DNA from: Leptasterias polaris
Taxonomy: Eukaryota > Echinodermata > Asteroidea > Forcipulatida > Asteriidae
Assembly (NCBI GenBank): GCA_037783415.1
Contig: JAZGTN010000178.1
Span: 930,001 to 994,000 of the forward strand
DNA: 64,000 nt
Direction: 5' to 3'
Both the position numbers and the translations under genes were made by a program. Positions 32,702 through 45,614 of this stretch are shown here, in pieces (positions within the stretch are counted from its first letter, which is position 1; each line of letters opens with the position of its first letter). Under the pieces are notes generated by a model. That model saw only the letters and a program-made list of their open reading frames with translations, had not been told where the DNA came from and did not search any database.

Positions 32702-33935
32702 GTTGGCTTGCCAACAGGGTGGCGAGAGACGGCGTCGGCTGCAGCGTGGCGTACGCCGGGTATGTGAACGACGCGGAAGCGGTAGCGAAGAGACTTCTCT
32801 TTGAGGTTGCGCAGGCGAGGGTTGGGTATGTCGTTGAGGCAGCGGTCGCCGAATGTTTTCAGGAGGGGCTTGTGATCCACTGCAACGATGAGGTCAGAGC
32901 AGCCAAGTGTGAAGTGACGTGCCTTGTCGAGTGCATCAACAACTGCTAGGGCCTCCCCCTCCACTGGGGCATAGCGGGATTCAGCCCCCGAAGTGAAGCG
33001 ACTTCCGACGAGGGTAATTTTCCAACCAGTCTTACAGCAAAAGGGGTTGGAGGAAGAGCAGGTACAGTGCTTCTGGAACAGCCAGAACCCAAGACCCTCT
33101 TTGCTCCAGTCAGTGGCGAGGCAAGTCGGCTTGGTCTTGTCGAAGATCTCCACCCCCTTATGGATCTCATTGATGATCAGGGACTTAGACTCCTCGAAGA
33201 GACGGTCCAATTGGTCTGTCCAGATGAAGCGGGTGCCCTGTTTGAGGAGTTGGCGGAAGGGCAGCATTCGTTCAGTGGCGGCAAAGGCGTATGAGACCTG
33301 GTTGACCAGGCCAAACCAGCTGCGGACATCAGTGATGTTGTGGGGGGTAGGGAAGTTCTGGATGGCCTCAAGATAGCGAGGGCAGGGACGTACAGTGGTT
33401 GGGGTGAGTTCGAAGCCCGCGAATTCCACTGTTGTCTTGGCAAATATGAACTTGGAGGGGTTCAGTGTGACGCCGTTACGGCCACAGATGTCTAGCCATT
33501 CAACTGCCTGGAAGAATGCCTCCTCAATCGTGTCAGACCACATAAGGGTGTCGTCTACGCACTTGGTTTTCCGTGGGATGTCTGAAACGATCTCGTCGAA
33601 ACGGCGGCTGTAACCGTCTCCCGAGGCGATGTAGCCTTGTGGGGCAACTCGGTACCGATAGCGACCCCATGGAGTGATGAATGTTGTGAGGTGGCGGTCT
33701 CGTTCATCAAGGGCGATGCTGTGGTAGCCATTCCATGCATCAAAGACGGTCTTGCGTGTGTGAGGGGGTACTGTACGTGCTTGGTGGAAGGGTGACTGGG
33801 TGTGGTGTGTCTCACGGAGAGCATGGCGGTTAAGTGGTTGGAGGTCAACTGTCCGCCTTGGCTTGCCTGACTTCTTGGGGCAGATCACCATTTTGTGGCA
33901 CCAAGTAACGGGTGTGCCGACAGGGACTGGTTCAA
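32702..33935 (-). pseudogene. pol: gypsy pol, unit 3 copy, 3' part of a gene split by EnSpm
   Basis: This RT-RNase H segment corresponds to 24184-25417. Its 5' part lies beyond the EnSpm insertion at 46049-46247. The downstream fusion frame into the 2A exon is preserved (to 32095). Confidence 0.88.
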
Positions 33936-33949
33936 CCCTTACACAAATT

Positions 33950-34395
33950 TACACAAGCTTGCCGGCAAGCTTGTAACAAGCTTGCCGGCAAGCTTGCCTG
34001 CAAGCTGGTAACTAGCTTGTATCGTTCCAAATATTTAAATGAGGGCAAGCTTGCAGCAAGCTTGCCGGCAAGCTTGTTGCGAGCTTGCCTGCGAGCTTGC
34101 CGGCAAGCTTGCGCAAAATTAGATTTTTAGTTACTAGCTTGCAGCAAGCTTGCAGCAAGCTTGCCGACAAGCTTGTCGACAAGCTTGTGAAGCTGGTAAC
34201 TAGCTTGTTTTGTTCCAAATATGTAAATTAGGGCAAGCTTGTAGGCAAGCTTGTAGGCAAGCTTTAGATATGTGATACAAATCTATAGTAATACTAGCTT
34301 GCAGCAAGGTTGCAGCAAGCTTGCAGACTAATCAAAGCTTGCCAGCACAAGCTTGCAGTAAGCTTGTGGCAGACTTGTCCACAAGCTTGCCACTT
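33950..34395. repeat. Left subterminal CAAGCTTG array
   Basis: By eye about 20 AAGCTT hexamers occur in ~450 bp, mostly within CAAGCTTG(C) and often joined as 'gcaagcttgccggcaagcttg'. They are packed directly inside the left end. Subterminal repeats of this kind are the protein-binding sites in plant En/Spm. Confidence 0.9.
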
Positions 34396-34537
34396 GCCAG
34401 CAATTAATTCAGTCATTAGTCAATTAATTCACACTGCACTAAAATATTAATAGGAACAAATGTGTAGTTTTATTATCTGTAGTTGGGTTATTTCCCTACA
34501 GCGTTGAAAGTATTAAAAAAACGACTTTGCATAGATG

Positions 34538-34950
34538 AAATTTAAACTCTTGACATACGTCAATCCTGAGATATTTGCCTTTAAACAAATAAATTATTTA
34601 TTTGTAAAAACCTAACACAACTGCAAAAACTTGAGATAAACTGTCTATATACTGCTGGGAACACATACGTTATTGCGACGTGGCATAATATGGGCATGTC
34701 GTTGGCAAACCTTCAAATTTGGCAAACCATGAACCAGTTTTTTAACTCATGCCGACTCTGAAAAACATTTCTCTATGAAGAACTGCACTAGCTTTGGTTG
34801 TGTACAGTATCTCACTCTATCTCTTTCTCTCGGACATAAAAATGAAGTGTGTGGTATATTGGCAAGCATCTGAATAACAAAATTTAAACTCTTGACATAC
34901 ATCAATCCTGAGATAATTGCCTTTAAAAAAAAGTTATTTATTTATAAAAA
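34538..34950. repeat. Direct repeat pair (~75 bp) downstream of the BEN gene
   Basis: 'atttaaactcttgacata' to 'tttataaaaa' occurs at about 34540-34613 and 34880-34950 with a few substitutions. The second copy contains AATAAA on the minus strand (near 34940), a plausible poly(A) signal for the BEN gene. The rest of 34400-35008 is non-coding. Confidence 0.65.
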
Positions 34951-35008
34951 TACACTGAAGTAAAAACCATTTATTTGGTTCGGTACCCTGGTACCTGTCA
35001 TGGTCCCT

Positions 35009-38000
35009 TTACTGTGCAGATGATGTTTTCCTCTGTAGTGCTCGTCTACATGTGGCACACTTTTGATTTATTTTATCGTTGAATTCCTTCGCACTCATAC
35101 AAGGTTGGCCACTTGGAAGCCTATATCGTCGAAGTACGCACTCTAGAAAACAAATGGCAAGAGAAGTTTGTGCAATAGTCAATATTTAAAAATGAAAGAT
35201 CATTGGTACAGCTATCACCATGAGCCAAACTAGAAAAGTTACCAATTTTGTATAACTCAGATGGTACAGAAACCTGACTTTATAGACCATGTCAGGTGTT
35301 TACCAACAAAGATGGAGCATGTCAGGTGTTTACCAACAAAGATGGAGTGTCATGGCCGAGTGGTTAGTGCGTCGGACTCAAGCCCTGGTGGCCGAGTCAT
35401 CGGAGTGTGGGTTCGAATCCCACAAGATTAAGTGGCATATTTAAATAGTTTCACTCTCTTTAAACTCCAACAAATTGAAAAGAAAAAATACCTTTAATTT
35501 CATGCAACTTCCTTGCATCTAGTGGGACATTCGGTGTGTTAGTCTTCCTATTGACAGCCTGTCTGGATCCACAGGCATTGCCTTGTGCGAGCCTGATTTC
35601 TCCAAAGACTGCTAAAAGCAGAGCGTACAGCAGTGTCTCCTTACATTTACCCTTGGCGAGAGCCGCTCTCCTGTCCTGCTCAGTCAAAAGGTGTATCCCT
35701 CCTGGATACAGTGGGGTTAATGTCTGTGAAAAAAATTAAAGTTGCAATAGGCATGCTCAATAAGTAAGTAAAGATGTGTTTATTGACAACGTCTTGTCTA
35801 TTGCAACCTGTTCACAGTGGACGGGTAAAGTACAATTTTGGACAGACATGAATGGGCGGCAACCAGTCATTTCACTTGCAAATGGTGCCTGCTGTGCCTG
35901 TTTTTTGCAAAGTTTTTTTAAAAATAATGACAGATTGTGCAGAATTGTGATCTTGTTAGGCTATTTGTGATAGAGATTACATAAGATATGGTTTGTAATT
36001 GTAGTGTAAATGCAGTGGCTGCACATCATAAAATGAACTAAAGGGAGGTTACATCATTGGAAGAAATGAAAACAAAAATTACTTTCAAGTTACTACAAAA
36101 TAACTTACTTCACTGAAAGTACATATTATTAAGTATCCAGTAAAATTGTTTTGAGAAGTGTTATTTCATTTTAAAGAAAAATGCAAAATGTTGTAGGCAT
36201 TTTGAAGCGGTGGTCAGCTGACCATCGTTGTTTGCACAATATGAACCATGCACAAAATAACTGATAAAATGGAAACCGTTATTTGCCGATTTGATGATAT
36301 TTTCACAGGTTCGTTTTGTGATGTGTATTTTGAAAAGTAGATGATTGGAATGAATTAAATCTTCAAAAAACAAATGATGCAGCCTCCCTTTAATAGTAGA
36401 TATCTTAAATTATAATCAAAAACAAAATAATAGAGGGTAAAAAGTATGGGGCTGTTCATAGTAAGCCAAGTTAGTCACTTACCTCATCAGATGTTGGAGT
36501 CATGGAGGTGTCTTCGGCTGGTGGGGATGTAGGGATGTCTTGGCCGGTGGTCGTTGCTGTTGGAAGCTTGAGTTTCGATTGGAACACTTGTTTTTGTGGC
36601 TGACTGCTGGTGGCTGGCAAGGTGGATGGCAAGGTGGATGGCAAAGTGGCCTTTGGTGGCTGGCTTGTGGGTTGGGCTGCTGGCTGGCTTGTGGATGGCG
36701 CTGGCTTTGTGGATTGCCACAATTGAAGGACTGAGGTTACCTCTTGCATTAGCTTGATTTTTTTGGGGGTGATAGCTAAAACAAAACAAAAACATCAGGT
36801 ATTTAATATATTTATTTAAGATGTATTGTCCGTGCTAAAGCCAATTTTACCTTCAAAATGAATCCAATTGTTAAATTGCTATTTTTGTAAGATTACCAAA
36901 GTTATGAACTTTCAAATGAGATATTGCACGAAAACATACATCCGACGGTTTTGAAACATGGGCGTGTCGTATTCAACTTCGGCGCAGTGCGCCTTCATCA
37001 ATGCACTAAAAAATAAACATCCCAGATGTTTTAATTCAGTGGGTTTACAAATGCTGTCCATCAGAAATACGACACCAACTCCCAATTTCTTTAAAATCCC
37101 AAAATGTGAATAAGAATTCACAGACCTGTGTAATGGACATTAAGTTTCATTACAAGGAAACAAAATTCTTACCAACACTGAAGGGAAGGTCTGACACAGA
37201 TCTTTGGCGCAGCAGGAGAATTTCCTCATCTTTGTGCTTAAGCTGGTCCTTTAACTGGCTTATTTTATTATCCCTTTCTGCCAGCTGCCATTTCAGATTG
37301 AAAATGACCCCGTCTTCCCCCATGCTCGGACCGGGGTTCATCTCAGCTGCTACTGGTGGCTGCATAAAGAGAGAAAACAACATCAAAAATAAATAAATAA
37401 AGGATTTATTTATTATGATATGTCGTACTTCAATTGAGGAACAATTACTTTTAGTTCCTGATTCAAAAATACAAAGTGTAAGTTCATCGGCTGTTGGAAG
37501 ATTAGAATGCAGTTCAATTAATTTTGTTTGCCATTCATTCAAGATGTCAGCTTTCGCATGTAAATTAAGTGAAAAACCAGTAATTTTTGTCATGTTTTGA
37601 ACAACATAAGACTTTAAGAGTGCCAATGGAAGGTGAAAAGCTACTCATTTAATACATAAATCATGTGGTTATAAACTTGTGTGCCATCTTGGGAAAAAGC
37701 CCCAATCTTGAAAAAAATATTAAAATAAAAATGGTGCCTTCTCTGTCGTTTTTCAAAAAAGCCAGGATGAGAATTATTTTTAAAGCTTTTATTTAAGAAA
37801 AGTTTCTCGTCCGTTTTTTTTTAAAGGAGGGAGGCCGGCCCCTTGTTTCCAAGATGGTGATTTTGTCCAAGATGGCATTCCCCCCCCCAGTTTTGACCAC
37901 CTGATTTATAATAAACCAGCTTTTACCTTCCATTGTTCCAAATATGAAAAAATGAGAGGTTTTGCTAAATTGTATGTTTCCCAATCAATGTATAATTGTT

Positions 38001-40102
38001 TGTTTTTACAGGCATAGGCCTACATTTAAAAACAAAATAAAAAATAAAAACATTTTTGCAGGCAGCCATGAAACAGATGAGGGTGGGGACGAGAAACTGT
38101 ACCTTACCGGTGAGCATCTCTTTGCACAAAGCTTTCTGAACAGTCAACTTGTCCAGCGTCGCCTGTAGCTTTGCTGCTTTCGTAGTCTTTATGTCTGATG
38201 TCGTCGTCTTCATCTTCACCCCCAATGTAGCCTTCCCTTTCAGAGCAGTCTTCCCTTTCAGAGCAGTCTTTTTGATGTTCTTCGCCGTTGTTGGTTGTGA
38301 ATGTTGAGGCTGCCCTGTCTCTTCACGTTCTTCCTCATCCAGCTCCATGGCCTCTTCTTCTTGATTGGTGGTTAAGAAGTCTGCCATTAAAACAGGTTGC
38401 TTCCTGATGCGTTTGGTCATGTTGGTTGATGGGTCCTCTATTATGATGTCACCAGTTGCACATCCATAACCATCAGCCTTTTCAGAACATTCCTCCTCCA
38501 TCAAGTGCAGAAATTTGCCCTGCTCATCCTGCAGCTCTTTCTTATTGTCTGTGAAGTATAATAAAGGAAGTGGATATTAATATTATGCCGGCAACGCCAT
38601 TCTTTTTTATAGTATGCCGGCAACTGTCTCTAATTATAATTAGCATTTTTCTACCAATTCCTGGAGAGGAATAACAGCCCTGATACTTCAGCTTGAAAGG
38701 GGCAAGGCAGTTTTGCCTTGACTTTTTGTAAAAATTTAGGGCACCAAGGCAATTTTCAAAAATTCCAAAGGGCATCAAGGCGATTGCAAAAATTTGCAAA
38801 GGGCACCAAGGCAATTTTTTGAAAAAACACATATTTCATAAATAATACAATCTTACACAATAAATACACATCGGGTCATCGGCGGACGCATCACCCAATT
38901 CCCAAGCCAAAACAAACAAGCCGGCTGCATGCTGCCTGCATTTAACAACAACTTCTTACACGCTCCTTCTCGGTTGTTTTTCTTTTTCGCACGGTCCCAC
39001 CTGCTGGGTCGAATACTCAGCGCGTACGAGGTTGAAACAATGTCTGGGTTACCGACTCGGATGGGCTGTTCACGCGCAGTGCTGCATACACGTGACGTCG
39101 ACGGTCGAAGCTTATTTTACCAGACTATTTCACCGTACATGTACATACATGATATATACATACACGTGCATGCTCAATGGTTTTCGTCGGTGCGTGCGTG
39201 TACTGTGTGATGAGAGGTAAGTTGTTCGTTGCGTTAATTTTGTGTGTGGGATCTGCAGATAGATCACACAGACATCGGAAGTTTTGACAGTCGCTATATT
39301 TCAGCTCATTTTCGGTGTCATTTTTTGAGATTTATGTCGCATGCAGAATATCGTTTAATATATTTTTTTCAGGAGAAAGGGCACGGCGGCAATAACAAAA
39401 AAAGGGCACGGCAACAATTGCCGTGGAAAGTGGGATTTTTAAAGGGCATTGCCATGATTGCGGCAATCGGTTGGGGCATCGACGGCAATTGCCGTCGTTG
39501 CCGTCGTGAAGTATCAGGGCTGGCGAATATAAAAAAAAGGGAAATAAAGCCCAACATCCATTAAAAATCCCTTAATGCAACAAGCACGTAAAATTGGTCA
39601 ATCAGAGACAGTTGCCGGCATAAGTACGTTTACTAAAAAAAGAATGCCATTGCCGGCATTAATATCCACTGCCTAGGCCCTATATTATTTATAATAAACA
39701 AAATGTAGAATTCAGGGGAGGCCAGGCATAGACAGTGTTAGACTAATTATTAATTAACGTTTTACTTATTTTTTTAGGCTAATGCTTACTCTAGGCTCAA
39801 ACATTAACAATTTCATTTGAACAAAAGTTTTTGAAACGACTGAGTTATAACTTACCACTTATCCGAAGGACTTTCCCAGGATATTTCTTGCCACCTTGGA
39901 ACCGAATGTCAGAAATGGTTCCCTCCTTTCTCACATTTTCACAAACGCTGGCTTCGTTCTCTATACTGATTTTTTTGTCGTCGATCCAATAAACCAAACA
40001 CCACGTTTTGGTTTTGGATCGCGATTCCCCATCGACATTAGACAGCTGTGGCTTCTTCAGAGCAAACAACTCCTTTACAAAGCTAGAGCGAATGTTCGCC
40101 AT
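35009..40102 (-). CDS. BEN-domain protein of the EnSpm-like element (~507 aa, six exons)
   Basis: Predicted exons: 40102-39856, 38548-38108, 37349-37173, 36775-36483, 35723-35492 and 35142-35009. Every intron is GT-AG, and phases match throughout (1, 1, 1, 0, 1), giving 1524 nt with a terminal TAA. The N-terminus ('KTWCLVYWIDDKKISI', 'KKYPGKVLRISG') looks like a small beta domain. Exon 2 is acidic, then Lys-rich with 'KGKTALKGK' repeats. Exon 3 is coiled coil. Exon 4 is Pro/Ser/Thr-rich. Exons 5-6 match a BEN domain ('LYPGGIHLLTEQDRRAAL', 'ALLLAVFG', 'VPLDARKLHEIKG'). BEN domains bind DNA, often palindromic sites, as in Drosophila Insensitive. The protein probably binds the CAAGCTTG arrays (inference). 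The acceptor of exon 3 has alternatives. Confidence 0.8.
35288..35347. repeat. 30-bp tandem duplication
   Basis: 'catgtcaggtgtttaccaac' plus ten more bases occurs twice in direct succession within the last BEN intron, adjoining a SINE head. Confidence 0.85.
35344..35432 (+). repeat. tRNA-Leu-like SINE head
   Basis: 'ATGGCCGAGTGGTTAG' (A box) and 'GGGTTCGAATCCC' (B box) are spaced as in a class II tRNA, with 'actCAAgcc' where a Leu anticodon would be. The ends do not form an acceptor stem, so it is a SINE head rather than a working tRNA gene. Confidence 0.65.
38569..39671. mobile_element. MITE with ~63-bp TIRs in BEN intron 1
   Basis: AGTGGATATTAAT followed by 'atgccggcaa' and 'tgccggcaactgtctct' at 38569-38632 is mirrored in complement at 39607-39671. 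A different element (38675-39522) is nested inside it. The left end lies only 20 bp from the splice acceptor of BEN exon 2. Confidence 0.75.
38675..39522. mobile_element. hAT-like non-autonomous element, nested in the MITE
   Basis: The TIR CAGCCCTGATACTTCA (38675) pairs with TGAAGTATCAGGGCTG (to 39522). Subterminal blocks 'gggcaccaaggcaattttt' repeat near the left end. The left 200 bp, the block from 'gggtcatcggcggacgcat' and the right ~200 bp match the element at 60188-61650, but the transposase part is replaced by other sequence. The target duplication is degraded. Confidence 0.75.
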
Positions 40103-40886
40103 AACAAAGATTTCAAAGGTCACGAAAGGTTAAAAATACAAAAGATATGAACGAACAAAATATTATTATATCAATGTAATGATGCGAGAATCAAATGCAC
40201 CGAGTCTTGCCTTGATGAAAGCGTGGCTTGGACGTGATGCATGCTGGGATAATGCGGCCACGCGGGGGATGACGTATATAACATGGATAGGGGTTAACAC
40301 TATGGACAAATTAAACAAAAAATGCGTTACCGTATTTTGAATACCAAAATTCCTTTTTTTATTTTTAATATGTTCCGTTATGTAATCTATAAACTGTTAA
40401 ATAATGGAGGAAAGCGTCACACGATTAAATATTTAAAGAAACTCCTTCAGTGCACACCCCCAAGAAAGTGGTCAATCCCAAGATAATTTACACGTGACAT
40501 CCGGCCCGCGAAATTGACAGACTTTGTGGGGGCCCAGTCATCATACCCAGTGCATGCATGCAGTACTCGAGCTCTCTCGCACGTACATGCCAACTCGACT
40601 CGTTGTCGACTCGTCTTAGTCATCTACGAAAACTTGCGTACGAGTTGGGTCCGGGTTCTATTTCTATGGTGTATGTACGGCATGTCTATGTACGAGTTGG
40701 TCTGGGTGTGCATAGTCGTTCTTATTTTCATGACGGGACGACGTGTCTGCAGGAGAGCGGCGCGACACCGCGTCGTTGCATGTGTACTGCGAGAAATTAG
40801 GACCTTCAGATTATACTGACCATTTTTGTCAATTATTGTTGTTGAAATTACATTCAAAGTCTACATTTCATCACGAAATCTGCACA
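40103..40886. promoter_or_regulatory. Shared divergent promoter region of the BEN and Tnp2 genes
   Basis: 784 bp separate the two start codons, which face away from each other. The region must hold both 5' UTRs and promoters. No clear TATA box stands out. Confidence 0.55.
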
Positions 40887-43800
40887 ATGAGTTGCACGGA
40901 CAGGAAGAGGAGAGGACCCTATGCTTTCTCTCACTCCAAAGGAAATTTGTCTGGAGAAACGAGGTCAATGCCTAAAGTAACAAAATGGCGTTCTCAACGA
41001 CGTGCTCAACAGAATGCCGATGACGATGCAAGTAAGTAAAAAATGGAGGGGGAAATGGAACATGATTGGATGAAATGTCAGAAAATAATTATACTTAGGA
41101 AATAATTTGGCAGGGTTCCGCCACTGAATAGATATATGGCCTAGGCCTATGGGGGGAGGCTATGTGAAAAGTCTGTGGCTGGGCCTGGGATGGGGGAAGT
41201 CGCGGAAAAATTTAGACTTGTTGAAGTCTTTTGGCATGTTTCAATGTTTGGCCTAAAAAACATGATTATGAAAAAAAGATGAACAAAAATACACGTTTAA
41301 ATCACCAAATGAATTAACAAAGCCTGGTTTGAAACTGAAGTGTCCTGGGTGTTCATACAATTCATAACTTGTAAAAAGGCCTAGGCCCCCTACCCGCACC
41401 ATAATGGAGGGCCGGGTCTGTCAATTGTCAACCAGTCAGTGTGACTGTGAGTCAGTTGTAACTTGTCTACTACGGGGGGGGGGGGGGGGGGGGGGGGGCA
41501 GGTGACATGTAAATCACTGTCCCAGACCTTCGTTTTTAACAATACGAGGAGCTCGTTTAACCACTCTCCTGGAAATTACTCAGGAGCTCAATTCGAGCTC
41601 CTCAGATCACTCTCCTGAGTCCTGGGATTGTCCAGGAGCTCAAGGGTGCTTGACTTTTTACAACAGTTGATAAAGTCAATTATATGGTTCAGTTTAACAA
41701 CCAAACACATGGTAGAAACATTTTGGGGTTTGTTAAATAAAACATGATGAAAAGCACCATCCCGGTACAGTACCAATGAGGTAGTTTTGGCTGCGAGTAG
41801 TGGCACCATTGAATGACCATTAATGTTGACCATGCCAAATTATTTCTTATTTCTGCACTTGGAATTTCACCATGAAATTCAACAAGACCCGGGGTTCGGT
41901 AAAGACCAGACCGAACACGATTAATAATTTGTTGAAAATAAATATGCTGAAGTAAAAAAGAATTAAAACATGCGGAACTAACATTGTTAGTTCTGCATGT
42001 TTATGGTCTTTCTCCATGTGAATGTATTCATGAATGTTCATGAATACATTACAAAGTTATATTTGTAGGCCCCTACATTTTTTTTTCTTCAAAATGAAAC
42101 GCACCTTTGACATGTTTGATAATTTATCACATTATTTATACTTATAGGCTACTAAATCTGTTTGATGTTTGTTAGGAATTTGGGGTAATTTTTTATTTTT
42201 ATTGAATATTGGGGGGGGGGAATTAAATGGTTTTAGTAATGAACCTATGCTGCTTCTTCCAGTAGGAATCCCTCCTGCAGAGTTTCAATTATTTAACTAA
42301 ATGCATGTTTTCTTTTCTCAATTTGATGTACAGCAGCAGACTTGCATGATCCAAGAACAAGTCAGTCCACAAGTGGAACTGCTTGGTACGAAGATGATAC
42401 AACGTGTCCACTACAATCAGCCGGACAAGACAGGCCGAACCTGTCAAAAGACATGAATCCACCTGTGTGTCTTGATCATCTGTCAGCACTGGCCGCATCT
42501 GGAACTGCAGCATTGGAATCGGTTGACTGTGAACCACAGGTAGATTTACATGTACAAGGATGTACAGAAACCCCAGACATTGATCTTGATTGTCTGCCAA
42601 TTCATTCCACACCTCATTATGTGGAACCGTGTACGGACTTGCAGTATATGCATAATTCTACTACCGGTTGCAACATCAATGACACTGAAGATATGTGGAA
42701 TGATGCCCAAGAGCAAGTGTATGATAACCTTGATTGGTACGAAGCCCAAGAGCCACTTGATGACAATTTGTCAGATGATGAGGGCGAGTCATTTGCCACA
42801 TGTGGGGAAAGTGAATGTTGCGATGATTCACCTCTGTATGATGGTGCTCCCATAACATTGGCAGAGAGCATGCTCCTCATCCTTACCCTGTGTATCAGAC
42901 ATAGTTTAACTGGAAGTTGCCTGGTTGATATTCTCACTCTCGTATCGCTTCACTGTCAGCAGCCCAATCTGTGCAAAACATCACTTCATTTATTCCGGAA
43001 ATATTTTTCAGATTTATCAATGCCCCTCAAATTCCATAAATTCTGTACCAAGTGCCAATTCTTAGTTGAAAACGACAATGTTAATTGTTCATGTTGTAAT
43101 GCTGTTTTTGGCAGTGACCCGAAATCCCTTTCCTATTTCATTGAAATACCTTTTTTAGCACAGCTAGAGACGCTTTTCAAGCGAAAAGAATTTTGTGAAG
43201 ATCTTGAATACCGTTTCAAACGTAACAAAAAGGTACAGGGAAATATAGAAGATATATATGATGGAAATCTCTATAGACGGTTCTCATCACCAGGGGGTTT
43301 TCTTAATAATAAGCATAATATCTCTTTTATGTGGTACACAGATGGTGTTCCTACATTTAAATCATCTCGTTTTTCAATATGGCCATTGTATTTCGCTATT
43401 AATGAATTGCCTCCAAACAAGAGAATGCATAAAGAAAATATGATTATTGCTGGTATATGGTATGGAGAATCAAAACCATGTATGGGGACATTTCTGAAAC
43501 CATTTCATGCAACTTTGAAAAATATCTTTGATGGGGTGACTATAAGAAATTATTTGAATAACGAAATTAACGTGCGTGGAATGTTGTTGTGCGGAACATG
43601 CGATATGCCAGCAAAGTGCATGGTCCTCAATATGAACCAATTCAATGGTTTGTATGGCTGTCCAAGATGTGTCCAACCTGGACAGGTAATTGCAGTAGGT
43701 AGAGGACATGCTAGAACATTTCCTGTAGATGTTAGTAATTTTGATGGTCCAAAAAGAACTCACGAAGAAACCTTGCAGTCGGCTCAAGAAGCTTTTCAAA

Positions 43801-45089
43801 CCGGACATCCTGTTCTGGGAGTGAAAGGGCCCTCGTGGTTTTTGTATCAAATGCCAGATATTATTCGTGGTACTGCACTAGATTGGATGCATCAAGTTTT
43901 GCTGGGAATTGTCAGAAGAATGCTTTTTCTTTGGTTTGACAGCAGTAACTCTTCAGAACCCTTTTCAATTTCTCATCTTATAGATGTAGTTGATAAACGA
44001 CTTCATAACATTCAACCTGCTAATTTTATTACCAGAGTTCCTCGGAGCATAAAAGAACATAGAAAGTATTGGAAGGCATCGGAATGTAGAGCCTGGTTGT
44101 TATATTATTCGTTGCCAGTTTTGACAGGATTATTGCCCGAAATTTTTTTCCAACATTATCTGCTTTTGGTTGAAGCCATCGTCTTGTTGAATGGAGATTC
44201 CATTTCACCAGATACTGTAGATCACTGCGAAGCAGTGCTGAGAAACTTCTGTATGATGCATGCCAGTCTCTATTCACAAAAGCAAATGACATCAAATGTA
44301 CACCAGTTATTACATTTATGTGATGTTGTGCGCGATCTCGGACCTTTGTGGGTTTACTCATGTTTTTCATTTGAATCTTTGAATGGCGAAATATTGTCTC
44401 TTTTCCATGGAACACAAAAGATTGACTTACAGATAGCTAGTAATATTTGTACATTATTGAAAGAACCTCTCTTGAAACTGCAGCTAAAACGTGGGACACC
44501 CGTTTCAACATTTTATTTGTCTATGAAAAGTCGCATTTCCTGTAGTTCGAAGAGAGAACAGATATGTGATGGCATTTACACCCTAGGTCTACTAAAAAAC
44601 TACTGTTTAAGTCGAGACGAGAAGGTTGCATTGTATTCATATTTTGGTTATCACTGCACAGGCACATTGTACAAGTGTGTTGCATTCTCTCGTATTTTAA
44701 AGCAGAACATTGTCATATGCTCCAAATTATTTACCCTACCAGTCCGCAGAAATTCTTATACTGTGTCATTTATGCACAGTAATGCGGAGAGATATGGTCA
44801 CGTTAATAAATTCATAAAAATAACACCTGTTGGTTGTGCATGTGAAATTATCTGCTCATGTTCTGTTTACATGTCCTTTGTGGAAATGTTTGATGAATCA
44901 TCATACAAAATGTCTACAGATGACATTACCTCTGCTACTGTGGATCACATCGTCCCATGTAAACGAAATATGCAGTCAATGTTGGCAGTACCTGTTAAAG
45001 CCATTTTAAATTTATGTGTGTATGTAGATATCAAAGATATTGATACAGTGTTTGTTGCAAAGTGTCCAAACACCGTTGAAGGAGATTAG
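40887..45089 (+). CDS. Tnp2-type (Transposase_21) transposase, two exons (~965 aa)
   Basis: Exon 1, 40887-41031, starts with ATG (MSCTDRKRR...) and ends at a GTAAGT donor in phase 1. The intron runs to a tacag acceptor at 42333 (or cag at 42336). Exon 2 continues in phase to the stop at 45089. Key blocks: a zinc-ribbon-like 'FCTKCQ...CSCC' near residue 280; 'YTDGVPTFKSSRFSIWPL' near 383 (first catalytic Asp); 'FAINELPP' and 'GIWYGESKP'; 'CGTCDMPAKC' near 472; and 'GLYGCPRC' near 492. This order is diagnostic of Tnp2/Transposase_21, the EnSpm/CACTA transposase. AATAAA follows at 45401. No frame break is visible, and the length is typical for the animal family. It pairs with the divergent BEN gene inside the same insertion. 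Confidence 0.92.
41474..41498. repeat. Poly-G tract (G25) in the Tnp2 intron
   Basis: A run of 25 G in the intron; the length is probably assembly-uncertain. Confidence 0.8.
41967..42001. repeat. Hairpin in the Tnp2 intron
   Basis: 'aacatgcggaactaac' and 'gttagttctgcatgtt' pair with one mismatch around a short loop. Confidence 0.75.
42021..42050. repeat. Perfect 30-bp palindrome in the Tnp2 intron
   Basis: 14-bp perfect arms ('aatgtattcatgaa' and complement) lie around a TG centre, 19 bases after the preceding hairpin. Confidence 0.85.
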
Positions 45090-45400
45090 AAAGAATACAC
45101 ACTGACTTCAAATTAACGCTACCTTTTAATTGACAGAAATGTAAAGGAGCTGATCCCATATTTTGAAGTCTCTACGATATAGATGATTGGTGTTTGCCAT
45201 CTCAATTTGGATTTCAACAATATTTAATCAACTTTGTAGACTTTGTACTTGTCCTTTAACAGATATTTTAATTTAATGCAGATCTGCATTTGAAAGTTTG
45301 TTAGAATTAGAGCTCTAATGTACATGTATGCTGCTTAAGTACACGTTTTACTGTTGTATTACATGAATGAACTTTGGTTTTTACAATAACAATGTTTCTT

Positions 45401-45406
45401 AATAAA
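45401..45406 (+). terminator. Poly(A) signal of the Tnp2 gene
   Basis: AATAAA lies 312 bases after the stop codon. It is the first clear signal downstream. The interval 45090-45614 has no other feature. Confidence 0.6.
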
Positions 45407-45614
45407 ATATTGTCAAATTCTAACTGAACTGTTCTTGTTTGATTGCTGCATTGATTTTATATGGTAAGCGCTTACATTTTTTTTTTTTATGGGGGTGGGC
45501 GGGCTGCATAAGGAATGAAATTTTGATTTTCATGTGTATAGCTGCATGCAAGAACATTTTGTTTGCGATTTGTCTATTCCATTACATTAACAGAACATAT
45601 TATGTACATATATC

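Noticed and set aside
35344..35432. Functional tRNA-Leu gene
   Set aside because: A and B boxes are present, but the 5' and 3' ends do not pair as an acceptor stem, and the same head appears in SINEs of this window.
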